From positions 2,232,001 through 2,296,000 of the forward strand of contig PUFA01000022.1 of NCBI GenBank assembly GCA_003508835.1: a stretch of DNA of 64,000 bases. The letters are read 5' to 3'. Below the pieces are notes generated by a model, which was not told the DNA's origin, ran no database searches, and saw only the letters and a list, made by a program, of their open reading frames with translations. Position 1 is the first letter of the stretch; every line of letters starts with the position of its first letter. This DNA is from Eonycteris spelaea (taxonomy: Eukaryota; Chordata; Mammalia; Chiroptera; Pteropodidae). Below, one piece after another: positions 11,746 through 24,529 of the stretch. A program made the position numbers and the translations under genes.

Positions 11746-13910
11746 GCAGTAGCCACCTCTTCTACTGTCCCTGAGGAGCAACAAAGTGGTAGCACCAAAG
11801 GGGGGAAATGTGACCTTTCACACCTTTTTTTACATTTTTAATATAATGTATTACTTTAAAAAAAAAAGAAAAAAAGAAGTTGAGGAAATTGTAATTCCCC
11901 AAAACCGCTGTAAAGGGGGAAACAAGTGAAGTAATAAAATTATAGCTTCTATTTAATTCTCTGACGCAGTGTGTCTCCATGTGAAATATATGATTTTTCA
12001 GGCAATAACATGTAAGTTTAGGCACAGGCTCCTCCTGTCTATTTGTAACGGTACTTCAGCCGCCCCTATATAAATAATGTCTCATTTCCTTGGAGACTAA
12101 TTGGGCTGTGTCTACTTGTCTGGCTGCTGGGAGAGTAGGTTGCATGTTTTGCTCCAAACTTTTATATTTCTTTTCATGAAGGAATTTAGCTTTTTCTCCA
12201 GGTTCATTTAAAGGAAGGTTGTAGTCAAATTAATGAAGTCCCATAACTCACTGTCAGAATTGCTGATGGGTTTAATGAGGCTAAATTAAGTTTACTTCCT
12301 CTTGCAAATGTAGTTGAGTATTTCTCTGTCAATTAAAAAAAGAAGACAATGACCATGGATACAGTCAATGGGATACAGAGACGGCTATACCTTTCCATTA
12401 ACTGACCAGGAACTGACTGTTCCTGATCATCTGAGGATAAGCAGAGAATGCATCACGTCAGTATTTGGGTTTGCCGTCATTTTTAGAGCACAGTGTGTGT
12501 GGAAAAGTGTGTCTCATACAGGTGCCTGTTGCTCACAGCCAGATGACGTTATGTGACTCCCGATGACGTACAAACTGTAATCCATCAGGTGTTATTTCCA
12601 AAATCAATAATTCTTTAGGTTTACATCTTAAAATTCTCCTCACAAGAGAAACCACATATAGTATATTGTTTTAATAAGTAAGTATACTGGAATTTTCCCG
12701 TTACAGGTTATTACTAATTTTTGTCTTATTCTCCTGCTAATTAGACATGATAGATGGACCTTTAATAAAGCCTTAAACAATGATGAAGTCTATTAAGAAA
12801 TATATATACATATTGAGGTTTCCCCAGGCCATGGCTCAATTTACTCATGATAGTTTCATGTGATTCTTTTTATGCTGAGATTATTTGCTTAGCTATAAGT
12901 GAGACAAACTAGTGTTTGTAAGTAAATTTGAATGTTAAAATAAAATTTTCAAGCAGACATAGTGAGAATATAGAAAAAGTCATGCAAAGTTAAATAAAAA
13001 TAGTGTACTTTCCTCAAGGCAATATAATATTATTATTATGACGATTATCAAAATGCATAAAAATGCAAAACAAAAGTAAAAAATTAAATATAAGAAAACT
13101 TTTAACATTAGTTATATCTATTTCCTGCAGCATTATATTATTAAGGAAAATTATCCAAAAGTCAGAAAAAAATAGGGGAGAGGAGAGAATCAGAATGTTT
13201 TATGGTGTCATATAAGGGTATTTTCTTGAATTATTTTATTCTTGAGGAGAATTTACTTGTTTTTGACTTTTTATTTGCACGTTTATTAAAGTCAAGATAC
13301 CATATGTTGTATGTTCACCTGAAGATTTCTGTTGAGAAAAGATAACCCCAAGGTTATGCTTTTATTGTCCTTAATAATTTTTGTATCTCACAGAATCTTA
13401 TTCTAATATTCCCTTTTTTTTAAAGTCTATAAACTCTGAGTTTCTAAAATGCCCTTGAAACCACTTTTACTGCATAGTTTATGGTCCCCTCATACATGAG
13501 TAAAGTACAATTTTGACACATGCTAGTTTTATATCTGTGTGGGATTATTGTTTTTAACCTTTTGAAAATTCTACCTTGACACTATTAACAAGTCTAGGAT
13601 TCAGAACAACGTTTGAAGCTAGCCTGAAAAAAAATAAATAAATAAATTCTCAGACATCTAGTATACCACAAAATACTTGGTCAAAAATAGTCTCTGAAGA
13701 ATGGCACTATGTCCCATACGCTTTCCAAAAAAGAGAATCCGATGAGCCACATCAAGTGGAAGTGAAACCACATCTTCATAAATTCCTGATTTGAGTCAGA
13801 AACAAGGCCCTGCCCTGTGAGCAGCAGCACATGGCGAGCTCGTCAGCGCAGTGCTGCTTGGTTCTTCACCCCGCACTGCTATTCAGTGTTAAGCATGATG
13901 GTCAGAAAGC
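11746..13910. other. AT-rich unique DNA, nothing recognised
   Basis: No gene or confident repeat is seen. The stretch contains simple A/T runs (about 11852-11880) and a short (AAAT)n at about 13627-13645. Confidence 0.4.
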
Positions 13911-13914
13911 AGAA

Positions 13915-14275
13915 ATATTCTAAGTAAATAAAATGTGGAATATCATTTAGTTATACTAAGGAATGTAGTGTAGATACATTTTAAAACATAGATTAAACCT
14001 CAAAAAACTTTATGCTAACCGAAAAAAACCAAATGACTTATTCTATGTTCTCATTTATAAGAAACATCCAGAAAGACAAATCCACACAGATGGAAAGCAG
14101 ATGAGTTTGCGAGGGATGGGTATGGAGATGACAGCTAACGGGAATGGGAGTTCTTTGTCTGGTAAAGAAGAGGTTCTAATATTAGATTATGGGTATGGTT
14201 GTATAGCTCTGTAAATATACTAAAAGCCACTGTTAAGCTAAATGGGTGAATTTACTGAACGTAAAATACAGTTCA
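13915..14275 (+). mobile_element. L1 3' end fragment, old L1M-type
   Basis: The order of landmarks is that of an L1 3' end in sense orientation: 'aaaatgtggaatatcatttag', 'acattttaaaacatagatt', 'actttatgctaaccgaaaaaaacc', 'tctatgttctcatttataagaaacatccag', 'gacaaatccacacagatgg' and 'agcagatgagtttgcgag'. The sequence then becomes G-rich before returning to AT-rich DNA. No intact frame remains. Boundaries are approximate. Confidence 0.7.
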
Positions 14276-16110
14276 ATAAAAAAATAAGATATACTATTAT
14301 TGTTGGAATTTCTAATATTCTCTCCTATTCCCCAATGCAAATCTACTGCATTTGGGTTGTTTTCATTATTCTAATTAGGGCTTTAAAAGAGTTAATAGAG
14401 TGCACATACATATGCGATGTGTTCATCTTTATAGTCTTACGGGCATGGAATGAGACGAAAACTAGAAATATTTCGGCTCCTCATAACAGATTTTAATGGT
14501 ATGTGGACACACGTCATCCGATTTGAACTTCAACGTTACCTAAATTTTATGAAAATGAGCTATACATTCATATAGCTGTTGGTTTTACATGCTAATCTAA
14601 GACAAATTCAGCATTTTTAAGAATAGTTCTTGAAGTCTCAGGATTACCGGGTGACGCATCTAAACTAAAAATTGAGATTAGCTGCCGGTAATCCTAAAGG
14701 GGAAGATTCTGGAGCTACTGCAGTTTGCCACACTGAGGCAAACAATCCTCCTCCTTTTCCTTCTCTTTTCCTTCATCCTCTCTCTTCAAATTCCTCACAC
14801 GCCCTCTCCTGTCAGTCGCCAATCCTGTCTGTCCACATAACCAGCACATGGCGACGCAAACTTTTAGTAGCTAAGAATCACTCATATCAACTGAATAAAT
14901 GCGTACTTTAAAACTGGAGAAAGAAGAGTGCAATTTCAATTTCAGAGAGAAGGTTTCATTTGTTATATAGCTGAGCAAATTTCATCTACCCTTTCATCTC
15001 TAACGCACGATAGCAGTGATATGTGATTTTTACAGTCACAAAGCTGGGGCCATGAGCATGGAGAGGCAATGGGTTTGCAGGCATAAACCCTTCCTTTCTG
15101 AGGCAAGATCTCTGGTTGTCATTCTTCCAAGAAATTAATTATCGGAAAAGGAAATAAAATAGGTTCTAAAAACCTTCTAAAATTTTGTAATATGTAAGTG
15201 TTCAACATATATTTTAATGGAATTGATATTCTTCTTTCGTGTACTACTTTCCTCAAAGATATAAGTTATCAGGTTCCATGATTCTGAATGTTGATGTTTC
15301 GAGCCTTTTGAAAGATGTCTCGCCTGGCAGAGTGAGGCGGAGCCTTGACATGTAAACACCTGTTCTCTATTTCCAAACTCAATTAGTTTTACAGGTACCA
15401 TTTAGAAGGCACAATATTGGAGTGAGACATTTCTTCCCATCCTGCGCCCAGAGGGCTTGTGCGATTTTCATGTCGAGATGCATATTTTGGCTGCTGAAGA
15501 GTGTGTGATAATGAAAAACTTGTAACTTCTTTGCAGACAGCTATGTCATTTCAGACAACCCACTCCCTTTCCTGTCTGGACTTTTTAAAATTTTTTTTAT
15601 TTTTTGTTTTTATTTTTAATCCTTATGAAACCTTAGGGAACATTTGTCTTTCAAACATGATTTCTGTGTCTCCTGGCATGTCTTCCTCTAATTTCTTGAT
15701 CAAAAATCACATATATGCTGTTATTTACTTGGGGCCTTTTTTCTTTTCTTTTCTTTTCTTTTACATTTTGGAATACTATTTTATATTATTTATGTATTTA
15801 TGTACTTATGTATTTAATTTCACAAAAAATTCTGCAGTATTTTCATTTTGGTGACACGGATGATCTAACCTCTTACATTCAAAAGTATAAACCAATGAAA
15901 TGGTATCAAGTCTTCTATTTCTTATCTGGCAAAAAGGTCTACACTATGCAACATCTAAAAAATTAACCCACTGCAATATCTGTATTGATTATGTATTCAC
16001 AAGCTTTGCCTTTTCACTTTGTTAATACATTTTCAACTTTTAAAAAACTTAGATGACCAAAGCTCAAAATACACGTTAGATATTATATGAAGCCTTCTTT
16101 TTAATACTTT
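14276..16110. other. AT-rich unique DNA, nothing recognised
   Basis: No gene is seen. Overlapping open frames at about 15500-15970 arise from T-rich, stop-poor sequence and have no domain features. Confidence 0.4.
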
Positions 16111-16114
16111 TACC

Positions 16115-16340
16115 CTAGAGAAACTATCTGGCTGACAGACTGGACCGCCTCTGCCTACGAGAGGCCAAGTCTCAGGCCCTGAGCTGGGAGTGCGCCACAC
16201 CCTTTAGAGATAATGACTCATCACTCACAGGTCTGCAGAAAGGGCGTCTGCGACAGCTGTTCGTCCAAGCCCAGGGCCAGAGCTTCGGCACATGTTGCAG
16301 GTTGTTAGTACATCACTTATTAAACTGTTTGAGGATGGAA
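16115..16340. other. CpG-retaining unique block, candidate noncoding element
   Basis: Eight or more CpGs occur in about 200 bp ('gaccgcctctgcctacgag', 'gagtgcgccac', 'gggcgtctgcgacagctgttcgtcc', 'gcttcggcac') inside AT-rich DNA. The segment contains a TGACTCA AP-1-type site within 'taatgactcatcactc'. It matches no repeat I recognise and has no long frame. A conserved noncoding element or a decayed insertion are both possible. Confidence 0.25.
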
Positions 16341-16439
16341 CTACGCTAATTGTTTACTTCATATTTTCATAGCACTTTACTCACTATATATTCACTAAAA
16401 GCTTTATGGCTTTTCTTTTTCTAAGATTCTGTAGCCTTT

Positions 16440-16548
16440 TCATTATTTGTTCTTTCTTTTATCCTTCACCTACCCTTCCTTTCTTCCTTCCTTCCTTTGT
16501 TCCTTCCTTCTTTCCTTCCCTCCCTCTTTCCTTCCTCTCTTCTTTTAC
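16440..16548. repeat. Polypyrimidine (CCTT)n-like tract
   Basis: An almost uninterrupted run of C and T built on imperfect ttcc/ttct units, read on the plus strand. Simple-sequence DNA. Confidence 0.9.
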
Positions 16549-16549
16549 C

Positions 16550-19250
16550 TTAATTAATTTTTGAAATGAGATTCTAGTAGTTGTTCAAAATAATCAGTAC
16601 CTTTACTTGTCAAGTGACCCTGATTTATTTTTAAAGTCTTTTCAATGTTCCTGGAGTCATTGTTTCATTTATAAGTCTCTTACTACAACCCATGCAAAAA
16701 CTAGTGAGAATTCATTGTTTGTTTTGTTTTGTTTTGTTTTTCTTTTTATGATAAACCTTATCAGAGTAGGTCATGGTCCTAGACTTAGACATTCTCTTCT
16801 CACATCTCTTCTTCAAAAATCACCACCATCACACATGGTTGACAAACACAAATGCTAGTAAAAATTCTAACAAGGAAAGTTTATATATCTGTAATCAGAA
16901 ATGAAACAACTTCAACTTTACCCTCCAGACTTGACTTGGGAGAATTTCCTCCATTGTGTAAACTCCTTAAATATGTCTATACCACTGAGAATCCTCTTGC
17001 CAAGATCTTTGTCAAGATCATGATTATACGTTTGCATCATTTGATTTTCTAATTGATCTACCTTCATGTTTCTACTAACCATTAATCACTGAAATATATT
17101 TCAAAGAATTTATCTTTTGCAATTATAGTCCTTATTCACTAAACACTACAGCTACTAACTGACACACCTGCTTTTAAAACCCAATATTTACATTATATTT
17201 GAAGAAAACACTCTAAAAACTCTAGTAACAAGCAAGCTGTGTCATAGACATCTGTTAATTTTTATGGTTAACTTATGCTCATGAATAGTAAGAAAATGAT
17301 AGTGGAACCTACAGACACCAAACAATTCCAGCAGTTCACCCTTGTGAAATGCAGACAATATCTCAGCACAGGAGGCTTCCTACAAGAATGGATCACAATC
17401 ATCAAAGCAGGTTAGAGGTTCACAGTTGGAAGGGGCAGGGAAAGGTAAGGAGAGGGGTGTCTTCCTGTTTCCACCCCTTGGGGTCACGACAGTGCTATCA
17501 GCCTATAGAGGTCGGGATTAGTTAAAGAAGCCAGTTGGCGTAGGACAGTGTCCGGGTTGAACCTCTTCCTTTTCAGGAGAGAGTTGCTAATTGACAGGTG
17601 ATAATCCAGATTCACTCCAGAGAACACCCTGGTCTCAAGAGGAAAATCTTGCCCAAAGTCACATCCTCTTCTTGAGGGAGGCCTGAGTCTAATGACTGGC
17701 TGATGCCGGGGGGTGGGAGTGGGGGTGCTGGCCCGACCCCTACCCTGGATCAGGAACTATGCCAACTCCAGTGCTCCCCATGAACCCAGCTGAGGGTTTT
17801 CTGAAGATTATTTCACAGCCAACATGCGTCATTCACTCTTCTCACCCACCCCCCACAATTGCTCATACCCACAAGACTCCTCGTGAACGTCTTCCTCTCA
17901 AACCCTGCCCTAGCGTCTCTTACTTCAGTATTATATATTTTGTATTTAAGTTAAATCTAGGACTTAACATAGTGTCCTGAACGAGAGAGAGAATTTGACT
18001 CACAGGGTGTTACAAATAATGTCTGTGGTTTCTGACACACAGTGGCATGTTTACACAATTCCAAAAGATTCTGTGAAAAAGACAGAATATTTAGGGAAGC
18101 TTTTAAGGATGACTTAAAGTAAGTGCTCTACCTTGTTTAAACAAAAGGTTTGAATTATTTGATCACATTAATCAAGCCAAATGTTTATTTTTTTCCTCCA
18201 GGCACAACCTAAGGAATCTAAGAAATAAGAGTTTTCATTAGCTACATCATCTCGATTTACATGCTTCATAGCAGAAAATCCTTTTCTGTGTTTGTGTGTG
18301 CTTTGATGTTGCCATTTTATTTCATCTTAGTAAATTCTCTATAAAGTCTTATCAAATATAAGCCTTGGGAAGTCTTATAAAATTCATTTCCATTTCTATC
18401 CTATTACAGGGGTCTTTCTCATTGAAAAAAAAATCCCTAAGGTTGGTCTAAATTTATATTCAGTTTGAAGATTCAGTTTAATGCTTGCAAAGACACATTT
18501 ATTTAACTTTGATCATAGCTGAAAATTCAAGTATTTTAAAAAGTATTTTTCCTTAGGTGATAAAATATGGTTTTGCTATTTTTACCAAAGAATAATCTAA
18601 TTTTGATGTCATATGTTTAAATGTATATTTTTCCAATAAGAAAGAGTTAGAAATCCCTTTATCACATAAAAATATAGCTTACAGGGATATATTTCTGTGC
18701 TCGGATACAAAGTAAAGCATACAGAGAATTAGCTGCATCATAAAGAATTTCACGATACATAAACAGTGATTTATTGAGAAATAATAGCTCTCTGCCTTTT
18801 TCTAGCAACCTCATTTTCTGCATTTTAATATTAAAACATAGATAAGTTCATCTAGTTAATTTAAACTTATACTTTAAAAATAAGAGAAATTATGAATTAA
18901 AGTTCAGAGTTAGATAATTCAGATTTTCTTAGTCTAACATCCATTTTGAGAAAGAGAAAACATATTTATTAAAAAAAAATCAAATGATTCAGAAACTACC
19001 GTCTATGCATTTTAGCAGCTCTTTCGCGGGAAAACTGACTAAAATAATTTTGGCAGGTGAAATATATTATTATTAGACTTTTAAATGTATATTTTACTTG
19101 TTAACAAATGCAGACCACCACGTACCAAAGCCTGCCCTCAGTGCCCAGGCTGTCACGCAGACAACACTTTCTGGGAACGGGTAACGTATCGAGATAGGTC
19201 AGAATCGTGGCACGTAGTGCAGACTGTGGCTGTGGAGAGGAAATAGTATC
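16550..19250. other. Unique DNA, no gene recognised
   Basis: No gene or confident repeat is seen. At 17300-17900 the sequence is GC-richer than its flanks, with a C-rich segment at about 17840-17870, and may be an old unclassified LTR or unique DNA. The remainder is AT-rich. Confidence 0.35.
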
Positions 19251-19254
19251 TACT

Positions 19255-19345
19255 CTTGCAATTCAGCCAGTGGTACACATCAAAGTTACCTAGGGAACAT
19301 TTAAAAAATGCAGAAGCCTTGCCCTGCCTCTTAATGAGACAAAAT
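19255..19345. mobile_element. hAT-Charlie-like fragment (MER5B/MER20 type)
   Basis: 'cagtggtacacatcaaagttacctagggaacatttaaaaaatgcagaagccttgccctgcctc' resembles the common hAT-Charlie non-autonomous block 'catcagaatcacctgggaacttgttaaaaatgcagattcctgggcc'. The family assignment is uncertain. Confidence 0.4.
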
Positions 19346-19395
19346 GGGGAGACTGTCTTATAAACAAGAGAGCGATATGATCGGATATATCAAAA

Positions 19396-19428
19396 CCAAA
19401 ACCAAACCAAACCAAACAAAAACACGAA
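19396..19428 (+). repeat. Short (AAACC)n simple repeat
   Basis: Tandem aaacc/aaaac units ('aaaccaaaccaaaccaaac'). Low-complexity sequence. Confidence 0.8.
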
Positions 19429-19675
19429 AATATACAAAGAGCAAAGATGGCCAACGGGGCATCAGAATGAAAGTGGATGAGAGATATAAAAGGCAAAACT
19501 GTTGGAGGAGCGACTGTTGTGAACCGGGTGAGGATGATGGTGTGTGAATTAAGGCTGCGGATGTGGGTATCGAGGAGGAATCCAGAGGTAGTTCAGCTGA
19601 TTGCATGGATTTCGAGTATAAACAGAAGAGAAGGATTTCCTTGTTTAGAGGGAATCTGAAACCTCACATATCTGT

Positions 19676-19895
19676 CGTCTGACAGCCACTAGTCATATGC
19701 AGCTACTGAAATGTGACTAGTCTGAATTAAGATGTGTTTTACAAGTAAAGTATGCATCAGATTTAGAATATTTAGTAAGATAATATAAAATACCTTATTA
19801 GTAGTTTTATAATGATTGCATGTTTAAGTAACATAATATTGGACATGCTGGGGAAGAAGGTTATTAAAATTAATTTCACTTGTTCCTTATGAATA
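19676..19895 (+). mobile_element. Ancient DNA-transposon fragment
   Basis: 'acagccactagtcatatgcagctactgaaatgtgactagtctgaattaagatgtg' is the head of a common mammalian dispersed element that reads 'agccactagccacatgtggctattgagcac...aaatgtggctag'. It continues with 'taaagtatgcatcagatttagaat' and ends 'ataatattggacatgctgg...aaaattaatttcactt', in the same order as that family. I recognise the pattern but cannot name the exact subfamily. Confidence 0.55.
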
Positions 19896-19959
19896 TGGAA
19901 GGAAGTTGGTTAATGAAGAAGGCTGATAAGAAAAAGAAAATATTCCTCTATTTGAAATA

Positions 19960-20285
19960 TGGTGTTGGAGGACGGCTCCATGGATACCCGGACCACCAGA
20001 AAGACAGACAAGTGTGTCCCAGAGCAAAATGAGCCTGAAAACATTGCTAGAGGAGAAACTGACAAAACTCAAGCTGTCCCACTTCGGGCACACCATGAGA
20101 AGGCATAGACCTTGCGCAAGACAATCATGCTGAGAAAGCCCGTAGGAAAAGAAGACCGAGTACGAGATGGACCGACTCCATAACAGCAGCCCTGGGCATG
20201 AGTCCACGGGAGCCGAGCAGGGCTGCCGAGGACGAGGCACTGGGGACGTCACTCATCCACGGGGTCGCCGGGAGTTGGAGATGCC
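19960..20285 (+). mobile_element. RTE/BovB-like LINE ORF C-terminal remnant
   Basis: With frame changes, the plus strand reads KLSHFGHTMRR, then GKEDRVRDGPT/RRPSTRWTDSITA, then LIHGVAGS. This is the order seen at the C-terminal end of RTE-clade LINE proteins (a FGHxMRR motif, a KRRRGRxRxRW-type basic stretch with W-x-D, and a VHG(V)-type tail). Several frameshifts and stops separate the pieces, so the element is dead. It is bordered on the left by a DNA-transposon fragment. RTE/BovB-type LINEs are patchily distributed among mammals, so this copy is informative about lineage. Confidence 0.55.
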
Positions 20286-20289
20286 TCAA

Positions 20290-22290
20290 AGCCATGTAAC
20301 TCACATGAGTAATTTAAAATGGCACACGTGACTCACTCTTTGGCTTGCATTAAGTAACTATTTGACAGCACTACCCCAGACAGTCATCTGAGCTTTTCAT
20401 TTTAGTGTCATTTAATCATTCTCTCACTCTGTGTTCACCTTAGCAGAACGTGACTAATGACGTTTGTTACCTGAGAAGCCCAGAGGCTTATTTGGAAGCT
20501 CCATTGAAATAATAAACGAAGAGTGCAGATAACAAAAATTTTATAAATTAATTCAAAAGGCATTAAGAGAACAAATGACAATTTAACCTAGGTTACTTTG
20601 TAAATAATGTTTATATAAACATAACTTCCACGATTAAACAGGTAATTGATCACTATAAATATGCAGACTATGACTCAAGGAATCTCTTCAGAGGGGGCTG
20701 AATTTTTTCACTGATAGCAATTACTTGAAGAGATTACATAAAGACATCACCTGAAGACACCAGTTAAAGAGATTCAGAGGTATCTCACCAACAGTAACAT
20801 GTCTACTATTCAATAACCTTGAAAAAAAACAAATAGTCTCCATAATGTATGGCAATTTATTCGATTTTGCTTACGACCACCCCATCCACATTCGTTAGGC
20901 CCAAAATTCTGTAATCAAAAAGTCACTGAATAAACGGTAGCCGAACCTATAAATTAGAATAATTAATTCATTTTGCTTATGTTATCTTTAGCTTTCTTCT
21001 TCTGCTTAAAATCAATATATAGGTAAGTGTATTCTTTACAACATCATTCTTTTGAATACCGTGAAAGAGCCCGGGCTGAGCCGGCGGTCATTTTTAAAGC
21101 CATCTTCAGTTGAAAGTAGCTGTTTGCACCTCTCATGTTCGTCTGGGTGCTGTTATCACATATAACACTCATAACTTACTCGAGAGAATTGCCCCAGTGA
21201 CTTTTCATAAAAATAAGCGAATATTTTCTTTTGGTTTTGTTTTTAAAATTAGTCACAGTGGAGTTGGTTTTACTTTAAATTGCCCTAAAAGATCAAAGAC
21301 TTCAAGTTTTGCATTCAGAGTACATGACATAAAGAGAACATTAAACACTCCGTCTAATGTAAAGTAGCTATAAATCAGGTGGAATATGTAACTACACACA
21401 CTGCTTCTCTTTTATGTATTTGCACTGTTAATTGGGTAAGAGGGGGACTAAGATCGTTTCATAATATTTGTCTAATATGTGAAATGCGATATTTAATGTT
21501 CATTACAAATAGGATTACATTATACTCCTGGTTGACTAGAGAGATCTTTGAAAGCCAGAAAATAGAATTTAATATTCACATGTAACAAACAACAAAGAAA
21601 CAGCCTATGACTAATAGTTTCTACTGAACTCACGACCTTTATAAAATACGTGTTCTCTTCAACAACTTATTACATGTTTCCTTAAAACACATGCTAAATT
21701 ATTTGTAAATATTTCTTACCTGCCTCGTGGAGGACACCAGCAGTCCTTCTTTCTAGAGCATCTCTTTCTCTTCCCAAGCTCCTCTCCCAAGTTCACCAAC
21801 AAGGACAGCAAAAGGCCGTTTTCAGTTCTGCAGTAGAAAGAAGAAAACCCAACTGCAGTCACTGCCGCCCCCTCAGTATTGTGAGATGGCGGGTCACGGT
21901 GCTTTAACAACAGAGGCAGAGGTGGCAGTCACACTTGCGTTAGAAAATGATACCTAGCTCTTTCCATATTTTCTCTTCCTTTCCTTTTGGAAATATTCCT
22001 TTTGGTTGTGTGAATCCTGTGTTTTTTCCATCAACACCAAAAAATAATCCTACTTGTTTTTGGAATATGTGGCACTTAAATTTACAGTATGCTGGACCCT
22101 GGGAAGGCCAGGGAGAACTGTATTATAATATTAACTAATGAAACATGATATTTCAGATAATACAGGAAAAGAGGACACCCTTTTATTTTAAAAGGCCATG
22201 AACATTACCAAGGAAACATGCTATGGCAAGTAAAGTAAAATCAACATCTATTTTTTAACGAAGTGTTCAGGTAATTATTTAATTTAGCTA
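20290..22290. other. Unique DNA, nothing recognised
   Basis: No gene or confident repeat is seen. Frames such as 21110-21367 show no domain features. A stretch with moderately raised GC at about 21720-21930 has no recognisable origin. Confidence 0.4.
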
Positions 22291-22405
22291 GTCGCCAATT
22301 ATACATTATGATGCATGTGCTAGACGTTGTGGTAGGCAATGAGGAATGTAGTAATGAATAAAATAGTTCTTGCATATGTGGACTTTGAAGTTTTTCTTTC
22401 AGAAA
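22290..22405 (-). repeat. L2 LINE 3' end fragment
   Basis: 'atgatgcatgtgctagacgttgtggtaggcaatgaggaatgtag' and 'tgaataaaatagttcttgc' match the antisense L2 tail ('gtgccaggcactgtgctaggtgctggggatac...gaataaaacag'). Confidence 0.55.
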
Positions 22406-22934
22406 GAGATACATTTTAAAAGAAGTCATATTAAGAATACACTTCTAAGTGTATGGAAGTAAAACTTAAGGCACTAAGAAATCCTAGACCTGGAAAGATG
22501 ATAAATAATGTATCCTATGCAATCTTTCTTATAAGAAAAAATAAAGAAAAGGTCACATTTGTGGGAAATCTGGTTTTTAGATCTTATTTTCTACGTTTTG
22601 ATTAATGATTCAGAAAATAAACAAATGAAAAAAACCATTCCCTATTTAAAAAAATGAGTTGCAATTAGATGTTATAATTCAATTTAATTTAAATTATATG
22701 CAGGGATTATAACTGAAGGATTTCTATTAATGACAATAGAGTAAAGTGGTTACAGAAATCTATTAGTGATAATTGTAGAATCTGTATACCAACGCGGGGT
22801 GGGGAGAGGGCATTTAAAGGTATTAGAAGTGTTCCAAGTCAAAATGATATCAGAGGGGGATTTGTTCCTGAATAAAAACTGTAACTGGAAGGGGTAAAAT
22901 CAACCTAAAATAATCATACAATTATATCTATGAC

Positions 22935-23340
22935 TACCCATAACAGCACTGCGTCCTAAACTGGAAGTTGCCAAATGTTATCAAAGATCCTGGTATAGTC
23001 ATTTGATGCAATGATACTCAGAGATGAAAAGGAATCAATTATTAATATATACCACAAGGATAAATGTCAACCCAATATTTGAATGAAAGGAACAAAACAC
23101 AAAAAAGGTATAAACTAGATGGTTACGTTCATATGGAATTGTAGACCATACGAACCGATCTAGACTGTAGACAGCAGATGAGTGGTTGCGTCGTTAGCTA
23201 CGATGGAGAGTGAGAACTGGGAGGGAAGGACGTGGTTTGTGTGTTGGTTTGGGTGGGGCTTAGTGTGCATAGACTTGTCAGAACTCATTAAACTGTAAAT
23301 GTAAAATAGGTTCTACTATTTGTATGTTTTTCTTAATGAT
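22935..23340 (+). mobile_element. L1 3' end fragment, old L1M-type
   Basis: Sense L1 3' region: 'gatactcagagatgaaaaggaatcaatt', 'taccacaaggataaatgtcaac', 'aatatttgaatgaaaggaac', 'acagcagatgagtggttg', then a G-rich 'gagaactgggaggg' segment and a 'cattaaactgtaaatgtaa' segment. The 'atgagtggttgc' block matches the 'gattagtggttgcc' landmark of these elements. It is immediately followed by an L1 5' region. Confidence 0.75.
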
Positions 23341-23379
23341 ACTGATTTTAAAAGATGGAGGAAAAAAAGAATTATACAC

Positions 23380-24295
23380 AGAATAGGCCTCCTCTTCCAA
23401 TCAAGATGTTGTAAAAGGGACTGTATTTAGTCTCCTGACTAAAACTAAGAAAATGGGCAAAATACATAAAATTCAAGTTATTGGGTATCAGACAGCAAAA
23501 GACAATGATCCCTGAGAAACAGAAATGAACAGTGAATCCTAAAATTGCCCCTTACTGTCTAGAGAACGTGTGCCGCATTACAGTGAGGGGAACTGATCCT
23601 CTCCTTGAGAGTGGGGACAGAGCTGTGTGTGCCAGCAGGCCGAGGTGGCTCTATGCGGAGTATCGGACAGAAGAGACTGAGCAGAGAAAACTCTGGGGAT
23701 CTACAGAGGGTCCCATTTAGTAGTCAGGTGAGCGATCACATATAGATATGAGGAAGCTACCTGAGTGATTTCCCCTGAGAGTCAGAGTGAAAAATTTGTA
23801 ATTGCAAGGCATCGGGTAATATGTTAAGACAGGTCTTGCTTCAGCGGTAGGAAAAATCTCCCAAAGACAAAACACGGCTCTGATGCTGACTGACAAAGCT
23901 GAAAAGCAAGACCCGCAAGGCTAAAACTGTTTCTGAACAACTAAATTGCATCCAAGTACAACACTAAAAAATATTTACAGAAATAAAAAAAAAAAATAGC
24001 ATCTGGCAAAGTAAAATTCACAATACCAAACATCCAACAAAAAATCATCAGGCATACCAAGAAGCAGGAAAATACAACACTGCATAAAAATAAAGTCCAT
24101 CAACTGAGGAATAATGCAGTTGATAGAATTAGTAGATGAGCACATTAAAACAATTATAACTGTTTAATATGTTTAATATGTTTACGAAATTACAGGAATG
24201 ATTGAAGATTTTAAGCAGAAACTTTTAAAGAAGAAACTACAATAAGAGATAGTAAAAATATATTATTTGAGAGTTAAACAGTATGGATGTTTAAT
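23380..24295 (+). mobile_element. L1 5' UTR region, old L1M-type
   Basis: The segment opens with 'tccaatcaagatgttgtaaaaggg', matching the 'tcaagatggc' start of old L1 5' regions. It continues through a GC-richer body and closes with 'atccaacaaaaaatcatcagg', 'ataccaagaagcaggaaaa', 'tccatcaactgagg', and 'attagtagatgagcacattaaaacaattataa', which corresponds to the end of the 5' UTR just before ORF1. No ORF1 follows: the sequence runs into unique DNA at about 24300. A 3'-truncated insertion is not the usual L1 product, so a deletion or recombination probably removed the rest. Confidence 0.65.
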
Positions 24296-24529
24296 AGCTC
24301 TCTCAAAATAAATATAACCCAAACAGAATTCCTAATCTTACTAATTTTTCTTTGACCATGTTTCTCATTAAGTTAGTGAAATTCCTTTCTTTTAGTTGCT
24401 CGGGCATAAGTCTTTGAAGGCATCTTTGATTCGTTAGCAACTGTCTAACTCTGGATTTCTAATTAAGTAAGAGTTGGGGAGATCTCTATTTACGTAATCA
24501 TAATGAACTATTATGTTATCTTCAGCCAA

